Part shown: positions 5,329-10,110 of the stretch, in pieces
Position numbering within the stretch: the first letter of the stretch is position 1
Layout: every line of letters starts with the position of its first letter
Assembly: GCA_913044155.1 (NCBI GenBank)
Contig: CAJWNF010000011.1
Span: forward strand, 1-10,110
Source of the DNA: an uncultured Gammaproteobacteria bacterium
GTDB lineage: Bacteria; Pseudomonadota; Gammaproteobacteria; PS1; Thioglobaceae
DNA: 10,110 nucleotides
Reading direction: 5' to 3'
The notes under the pieces: model-generated
Database searches by the model: none
What the model saw: only the letters and a program-made list of their open reading frames with translations
Told to the model about the DNA's origin: nothing
Made by a program: the position numbers and the translations under genes

Positions 5329-6495
5329 TTAGTTTAGTTTGGAGAAACTGCCTTTTAAGTCCTCTATTAAGTCTTGCGTATTTTCAAGTCCAATGTTGAG
5401 TCGAATAAGGTGCTTACCTTGGTGCACATCTTCATCATTGCGCTTGTATTGCTTTGCTTTCGCAAGACTTTTAAAACCACCCCAACTATAACCTAGACCA
5501 AACATTTCAAGAGAATTCATAAATATAGCAATTTTTTGTTCAGAGTATTTTTCTTTAAACGTAAAAGCAAAAAGTCCTGACGCCCCGGTGAAATATCTTT
5601 TCCACAAATGATGCTGAGGATGTGCCACAAGCCCTGGATGAATAACAGTGTCAACAATTTCAACTGACTCCAACCATCTAGCAATTTCATATGCTGACTG
5701 CTCGTGCGCCTTTAGGCGGGCTCTAAGTGACCTCAGTCCCCTCAATGCAAGATAGCAGTCATGTGCATTTGTGTAGTTTTCAATTGTATGAAGATATTCA
5801 TCAAATTCTTTTGAGTGCTTCTTGTTTATTGTCACACAACCCAACAAAACATCTGAATAACCACAAATATACTTGGTAGCAGAATGGATTGAAATGTCAA
5901 TTCCGAGATCCAAAGGTTTGAAATATAAAGGTGTTGCCCAAGTACTATCAATGACAGTAATAATGTCAGACTTTTTTGCTACCTTTACAATTGCATCTAG
6001 ATCTTGAATTTCAAAAGTATTCGAGCCTGGAGACTCTAAAAAAATCATTTTTATATTGTCATTGATGTATTCATTAATTTCAGCACCTATGCTTGATTCT
6101 ATGTGGGTGATCTTAATGTTGTACTTGGTAAGAATTTTATGGCAAAACCTTGCTGTTGGACCATATACATTATCAACAATCAGAACCTCATCTCCGCTCC
6201 TTGTAAATGCCATTAATGTATTAATAACTGCATTAATTCCTGATGAAAAAGCATGCGAACTGTGTCCATTTTCAAGACTACACATAGCCTTCTCAAAAGC
6301 TTTTTGAGTTGACAAACCACCGGTGCCATAGGTAACTCCAGAATATTGCCCCTGGTGCGACAATTGCATATCTTCATAACACTCAAACAAAACCGTAGAT
6401 CCACTTTGAATTTTGGGATTGATAGTCCTAATTTTGTATCCCCCATGACTATCGCTATAATCATGTAGGCCGATCAACTTGCTGTGCTTATCCAT
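5329..6495 (-). CDS. metC: Cystathionine beta-lyase (MetC-type PLP enzyme)
   Basis: A 388-aa cytoplasmic PLP enzyme of the Cys/Met metabolism family. It most likely cleaves cystathionine to homocysteine, pyruvate and ammonia in methionine synthesis, with cysteine desulfhydrase activity also possible. Similarity to E. coli MetC runs end to end: GDEVLIVDNVYGPT (101-114), FLESPGSNTFE (152-162), IDSTWATPLYFKPLDLGID (182-200), the PLP lysine Lys208 in HSATKY, RGLRSLRARL (252-261), the WKRYFTGASGLF block (298-309), SWGGFKSL (337-344) and LIRLNIGLE (363-371). The usual Tyr-x-Arg phosphate-binding motif (YGRRGT in E. coli) reads YGTGGL at 56-61, so the Tyr is kept and the Arg is lost. The ATG at 6495 has no ribosome site. 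A strong promoter at 6526-6554 gives a leader of roughly 24 nt. It is the only gene on its transcript unless addA reads through. A cystathionine gamma-lyase or related beta-elimination activity cannot be excluded. Confidence 0.88.
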   Translation of the reverse strand: MDKHSKLIGLHDYSDSHGGYKIRTINPKIQSGSTVLFECYEDMQLSHQGQYSGVTYGTGGLSTQKAFEKAMCSLENGHSSHAFSSGINAVINTLMAFTRSGDEVLIVDNVYGPTARFCHKILTKYNIKITHIESSIGAEINEYINDNIKMIFLESPGSNTFEIQDLDAIVKVAKKSDIITVIDSTWATPLYFKPLDLGIDISIHSATKYICGYSDVLLGCVTINKKHSKEFDEYLHTIENYTNAHDCYLALRGLRSLRARLKAHEQSAYEIARWLESVEIVDTVIHPGLVAHPQHHLWKRYFTGASGLFAFTFKEKYSEQKIAIFMNSLEMFGLGYSWGGFKSLAKAKQYKRNDEDVHQGKHLIRLNIGLENTQDLIEDLKGSFSKLN

Positions 6496-6525
6496 TGTTT
6501 AAAATATTGAATTAAATTGAGAACC

Positions 6526-6554
6526 ATAATAGGGTTAATTATCAGTTTTGTCCA
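6526..6554 (-). promoter_or_regulatory. Sigma70-type promoter of metC
   Basis: On the minus strand -35 TGGACA (6554-6549, 5/6), a 17-bp spacer and -10 TATTAT (6531-6526, 5/6). Predicted transcription start is about 6519, leaving a leader of about 24 nt with no Shine-Dalgarno. Such a short leader leaves no room for a SAM riboswitch or T-box. An imperfect operator candidate, AGCAA-TATT-TTGCT (6554-6567), abuts the -35. No MetJ box-like AGACGTCT is seen. Confidence 0.6.
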
Positions 6555-6575
6555 GCAATATTTTGCTACAAAGTT

Positions 6576-9500
6576 TTAATCAAAGTTAACTAATTTGCTT
6601 ACGGCTGGACAGTACAAGGCCACCTTTGTTGGCAAATTAAAAACACCTTGTAGAATGTCTTTATATTTCATAAGTTGTTTTCGATGAAGGCTCTTTTGAC
6701 GTTCAATAAAATCACCAATAGCCTCATCTTCCATTGGCCTTGCAGTTTTGAAATCAATAATCCATAGGATGTCATCATCAATAAACATCCTATCGATGAT
6801 AACTGTAGATGATTTATTGCTATATTCTGCCTCGACCTGAGTAGACTCTCTATCTTTGAACAGCCAGTCAAATAATTTGTCCTTCTTTGTATTTTGAAGT
6901 AATTGACAGGCTTCATTTGCAAATGAATGAACAAGCCTGCTAGGAACGCCGCTTTCGAGCAATCTCAATTCTGCATGTTCTTTTGTTGGCGAAAAGGACC
7001 CTTTCTCAAAATAGTAGTGGACTAAAGATCCAAGAGCACTTTGATATATCGGGTTAATATCCATCGATAAACCTTGAGTCTCATTTATACTAATTTGACT
7101 TCTCTGTTGAAGTGGCGTGAGTTCTTTATAACGCCTCAATAAAGGTGAGCGCCCTTGTTGGTTTATTTTTACTAACGAGCCATCTAGTTGTTTTATTGAT
7201 TTTTGAAAAAAAGGACTTAACAGTTCAAAGAATGTATTTTTAGGCGCAACTCCTTTCTCAGTTAAGCAACCTAACAAGTGTAGCTTTTGTTTTGCCCTTG
7301 TCATTGCAACATAAAGAAGACGCATTAACTCATAATGGTTTTGTTGTTTTTCAATATGCTTCAAATATTGATATGTTTGTGAATCCTTAATCTCATATGC
7401 TGACTTAATTGGGGCAAGCAAGAGACCGTTATTTGAAAACTCTTTCATATGTATAAGTGGCGCCTGCTCATTTCTCTGAGCTCTTCCAAGACCTGGCAAA
7501 ATGACGACATCAAACTCAAGTCCTTTGGCTTGATGAATTGTCATAAGCTTTACATTAGATGGCTGGGAAGGTGCATATAAATCTTTAAGCATAGACTCAA
7601 TAGTTTCTATATTTAATTTTTGCTTGATCTCGCAATCATTTAATAGAGATAGATAATTCGACTTTATGTCTCGCTGCTGCGTATCTAATTCTTGATGAGG
7701 ATATAGCTGATTGAGGGCAAAACTAAATCGTTCAACAAAAGAAAAACGACCAATATTGACTATCGCCGCAGAAAGGGCTTGATGGAGATGCGCTGCTCTA
7801 GCTTTGCTGTCTTTATCTAACTTCATCAACAAAGCTTTATCTTCCAACTGATGAAAAATTGTCATTTCATCTGATGAACTAAATATAACTAAATCTTTTA
7901 AGCTCAAGCCACACCATGGTGCGCGGAGAATTGAAAGCCAAGCTAATTTGTCAGCTAGACTGAGAATAGCGCGAGTCAGGCTTATTAAATCTCTTGTAAA
8001 CAAGTGAGACCTTAATGGCAATGTTTTGATAGCTTCATAGTCAATATTATGAAGCTGAAGATATTCTATGATTTCTTTCAAATGACTTCTTGATTTAACT
8101 AGTACTGCAATTTCTTGATTAGCGTTTAACGCAAGATTTTGCTGAATGATACTGACTACCTGCTGGGCTTCTTGATGATTTTGTTTATAGGCATACGGAA
8201 AAAAATTAATTGCATCTCCAATCACTTTGCTAGAAGCAGTACTTGATTTTGAATAATGAATTGCACCATGAATCAAACTATCTTCTAAAGGGAAAATTCT
8301 TGAGAAAAACTTGTTATTAGCATCGACAACGCTTTTGTTTGATCTGAAATTTTTGTTAAGTAGTAATGAATTAATCTTAACATTTGAAATGCCATTTTTT
8401 TTAACCTCTAGGAATATACCCACTTGGGATTCACGGAAACGGTAAATAGATTGCATTGGATCGCCAACTAAGAAAATTGTTTTGCCACTACCGTGCTGCC
8501 AATTTTCTAGCAACTTCTCAATTAGAATTAGCTGAGCGTAAGAGGTATCTTGGAATTCATCAATTAAGAGGTGGTTAATTTGGTAATCTAAGAATAATGC
8601 AATATCGCTAACCTTTTCACGACTATCAAGAGCGCCTATAGCTTGAAGACCAACCTCCGAAAAATCTTGTACACTTAATTCGTTAAAAAGCAGCTTCAAT
8701 TGCGCCACAGATAATTTAAGAACCTCGCTTATGTCTCTGAGGGCCTTATTTGAGGCTTTTTCAAGGTATACATCAGGCAATAAATTTAATTCCATTAATT
8801 GATTCTTCAGACAATCATCTTTCCGCAATTCAGCCAGAATCATTAACAGCTCTTTTTTTTGCTCTTTTAGTTCTGCTGGAAAGCCTAAATTCTTATCAAT
8901 TTTCTTGCGCCATTGACCGCTTTTTGTCAAACATAGATCACTCAGTATTTTCCAATCTTCTAGGAAGCCTATTTCTGTGCTAGGAAGCTTCTTTATTTGC
9001 CTAACTTCTGGACGTGTATTTGTTGAAATTAGGCTGAAGAAGTTTTGATCAAAATAATTTGTTGCAATTTTTTTTAGACTTTGCAAATGCTCAGTAATTA
9101 TTTGTTGGGCTGCTTTCTCCAAAATATCAATATCAAGGACTCCTTTGAGATAAAGCTTAGGTAACCACTGTTCGCGCTTGGCTAACATTCGAGTCACTAG
9201 GCGATAGAATTTATCGACATGGCTATCTAAATGAAATAGGACGGCAGAGATAACCTCCTGATAATCATCTTCTTCTATCAATAATAGTGTTTTTTCTGCT
9301 GCTTTTTGATACAGATATTCGTACTCATAAGGTTCCGCCATTACCCTGGGTGGCATTAGATTTTCGATTGTGGGATATCTTGAAACAATTAGACCTGATA
9401 AAGAATCAATAGTGCCAATTTTAATTCGTGAAGGATTACTAAATATATCCCAACCTCTTTGCTTTGAACGCTTCAATGCTTGATTTGCAAGTTCCCAGGT

Positions 9501-9752
9501 GAGTTTTTCGTGAGTAGCCTTTGGTGCGGACGTTGTTGACTTTTCCAGTGACCTAATAACCCTATATTTGAGCTCATCGGCCGCCTTGTTGGTAAAGGTC
9601 ATTGCCAAGATATTTTCAGGTTCTTCTGAAATACTCAATAATTTAAGGTATCGCTGAGTAAGAAGTTCAGTTTTGCCTGAACCTGCCGGAGCTTGGACGA
9701 TATAGGAATCGCTTATATCTAGGGCCTGATCTCTTTGAGTTTGGTCATTCAC
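6576..9752 (-). CDS. addA: AddA-type helicase-nuclease (UvrD/RecB superfamily)
   Basis: A 1058-aa ATP-dependent 3'-5' SF1A helicase with a C-terminal RecB-type nuclease, for processing DNA double-strand ends before RecA loading. Helicase motifs in order: Q-motif region at the N-terminus, Walker A APAGSGKT (21-28), TFTNKAADE (52-60), GTIDSL (113-118), Walker [11 protein letters not shown] (395-404), [11 protein letters not shown] (430-440), NKNFRS (466-471), [10 protein letters not shown] (738-747) and YVAMTRAKQ (814-822). The nuclease keeps His912 (GSLVHYYFE), Asp987 (IIDRMF), Asp1000-x-Lys1002 (IIDFKT) and the QLMKY motif (1026-1030), so it looks active. Length fits AddA. It is shorter than RecB (about 1180), and no RecC or RecD is nearby. 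The start is GTG at 9752, overlapping the argS stop by 4 nt (GTGA), with no ribosome site of its own, which suggests translational coupling. The motif near the N-terminus supports this start. No AddB-like gene is in the window. RecB-like naming is the alternative. Confidence 0.88.
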   Translation of the reverse strand: MNDQTQRDQALDISDSYIVQAPAGSGKTELLTQRYLKLLSISEEPENILAMTFTNKAADELKYRVIRSLEKSTTSAPKATHEKLTWELANQALKRSKQRGWDIFSNPSRIKIGTIDSLSGLIVSRYPTIENLMPPRVMAEPYEYEYLYQKAAEKTLLLIEEDDYQEVISAVLFHLDSHVDKFYRLVTRMLAKREQWLPKLYLKGVLDIDILEKAAQQIITEHLQSLKKIATNYFDQNFFSLISTNTRPEVRQIKKLPSTEIGFLEDWKILSDLCLTKSGQWRKKIDKNLGFPAELKEQKKELLMILAELRKDDCLKNQLMELNLLPDVYLEKASNKALRDISEVLKLSVAQLKLLFNELSVQDFSEVGLQAIGALDSREKVSDIALFLDYQINHLLIDEFQDTSYAQLILIEKLLENWQHGSGKTIFLVGDPMQSIYRFRESQVGIFLEVKKNGISNVKINSLLLNKNFRSNKSVVDANNKFFSRIFPLEDSLIHGAIHYSKSSTASSKVIGDAINFFPYAYKQNHQEAQQVVSIIQQNLALNANQEIAVLVKSRSHLKEIIEYLQLHNIDYEAIKTLPLRSHLFTRDLISLTRAILSLADKLAWLSILRAPWCGLSLKDLVIFSSSDEMTIFHQLEDKALLMKLDKDSKARAAHLHQALSAAIVNIGRFSFVERFSFALNQLYPHQELDTQQRDIKSNYLSLLNDCEIKQKLNIETIESMLKDLYAPSQPSNVKLMTIHQAKGLEFDVVILPGLGRAQRNEQAPLIHMKEFSNNGLLLAPIKSAYEIKDSQTYQYLKHIEKQQNHYELMRLLYVAMTRAKQKLHLLGCLTEKGVAPKNTFFELLSPFFQKSIKQLDGSLVKINQQGRSPLLRRYKELTPLQQRSQISINETQGLSMDINPIYQSALGSLVHYYFEKGSFSPTKEHAELRLLESGVPSRLVHSFANEACQLLQNTKKDKLFDWLFKDRESTQVEAEYSNKSSTVIIDRMFIDDDILWIIDFKTARPMEDEAIGDFIERQKSLHRKQLMKYKDILQGVFNLPTKVALYCPAVSKLVNFD

Positions 9753-10110
9753 ATTGAATCAGGCGCACTTACCCCTAATATAATCAGACCATTAACAAGC
9801 ACTTGTTTTGTGGCAAAAATAAGCGCCAGTCTTGCTTGTGATAATGCCACATCATCCAGCAAAAAAGGACAGGCATTATAATAACTATGGAAGTTGTTCG
9901 CTAATTCGCGTAAGTAGTATGCCAATTGATGGGGCTCATACTGAAGAGCCGAAGATTCAAGTACACCTTTATAGCGATTAAGTTCCTTAATAAGTGCTTT
10001 TTCACTATCTTCGACAAGCAAAGTAATATTAGCTTTTTTGACATCAAATTGAAGACCTTTTTCTTCAGCTTGCCTAAAAACTGAACAAATGCGTGCATGT
10101 GCATACTGTA
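9749..10110 (-). CDS. argS: Arginyl-tRNA synthetase, C-terminal part (runs off the window)
   Basis: The last 119 codons of a class I aminoacyl-tRNA synthetase that charges tRNA-Arg. The frame is open to the right edge, so the catalytic core and HIGH/KMSKS motifs lie outside. What is visible is the DALR anticodon-binding domain. It begins at the edge with the typical [13 protein letters not shown] segment, continues with [11 protein letters not shown] and the [23 protein letters not shown] block, and ends with the ArgS signature LGVSAPDSM followed by TGA (9751-9749). An apparent short frame starting with TTG at 10021 is just the inside of this gene. The stop overlaps the addA GTG start by 4 nt, so argS and addA are probably co-transcribed. 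Confidence 0.95.
   Translation of the reverse strand, partial: QYAHARICSVFRQAEEKGLQFDVKKANITLLVEDSEKALIKELNRYKGVLESSALQYEPHQLAYYLRELANNFHSYYNACPFLLDDVALSQARLALIFATKQVLVNGLIILGVSAPDSM

Noticed and set aside
6056..6464. Open frames overlapping metC on both strands (6056-6307 plus, 6213-6464 minus)
   Set aside because: Shadows of metC, whose frame has end-to-end family similarity.
6551..6570. Intrinsic terminator after addA
   Set aside because: The AGCAA/TTGCT stem is only 5 bp and is not followed by a U-tract in the addA direction. It fits better as a possible operator beside the metC promoter.
8750..8983. Plus-strand 77-codon frame inside addA
   Set aside because: Antisense to the less conserved middle part of AddA, with no supporting signal.
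1..10110. Mobile elements, CRISPR, tRNA, rRNA, riboswitches, phage genes
   Set aside because: No repeats with regular spacers, terminal inverted repeats, transposase or integrase motifs, tRNA-like cloverleaf or long structured leader were seen on reading both strands.

Overview
The window is a compact, AT-rich stretch of a bacterial chromosome (by eye roughly mid-to-high 30s % GC). Every long gene is a recognisable housekeeping or metabolic gene, and there is no sign of phage, insertion sequence, CRISPR array, tRNA or rRNA. The proteins look gammaproteobacterial: a MetC close to the E. coli enzyme, a GlmU of standard length, a PhoU-like/Pit pair, a BolA/IbaG protein and an AddA-type helicase-nuclease behind argS. 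Low GC with streamlined spacing suggests a marine or sulfur-oxidiser-type gammaproteobacterium (for example the SUP05/Thioglobus group), but that placement is an inference from style, not a proven match.

Layout. From 1 to about 2600 everything is on the minus strand. In transcription order it runs: PhoU-like Pit accessory protein (2598-1921), Pit-type phosphate permease (1904-636), BolA/IbaG-family protein (586-359), then two tandem, diverged copies of a very small lipoprotein gene (298-173 and 153-1). The first three are closely spaced and look like one operon. The lipoprotein pair has its own near-consensus promoter inside the 3' end of the bolA-like gene, followed by a hairpin at the predicted 5' end of the mRNA and a strong ribosome binding site. 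A divergent intergenic region of about 157 bp (2599-2755) separates this block from the plus-strand pair glmU (2756-4120) and an MFS transporter (4149-5324). The MFS gene converges with metC (6495-5329), leaving only 4 bp between the stop codons. metC has its own strong promoter at 6526-6554. Upstream of it on the same strand, argS (C-terminal 119 codons, running off the right edge) overlaps addA (9752-6576) by 4 bp.

Functions. The left block handles low-affinity phosphate uptake and its accessory protein, plus an Fe-S/redox-linked BolA protein. GlmU makes UDP-GlcNAc for peptidoglycan and LPS. MetC links cysteine and methionine metabolism. AddA is a double-strand-break processing helicase-nuclease whose usual AddB partner is not visible here. 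ArgS charges tRNA-Arg.

No stretch over 300 bp lacks a gene. I do not see a large undescribed system. The most novel content is the tandem pair of 41- and 50-residue lipoproteins with a dedicated promoter and leader. Secondary points are a MetC lacking the usual Tyr-x-Arg PLP-phosphate motif, a solitary AddA, and a Cys-x-Cys loop in the BolA protein.
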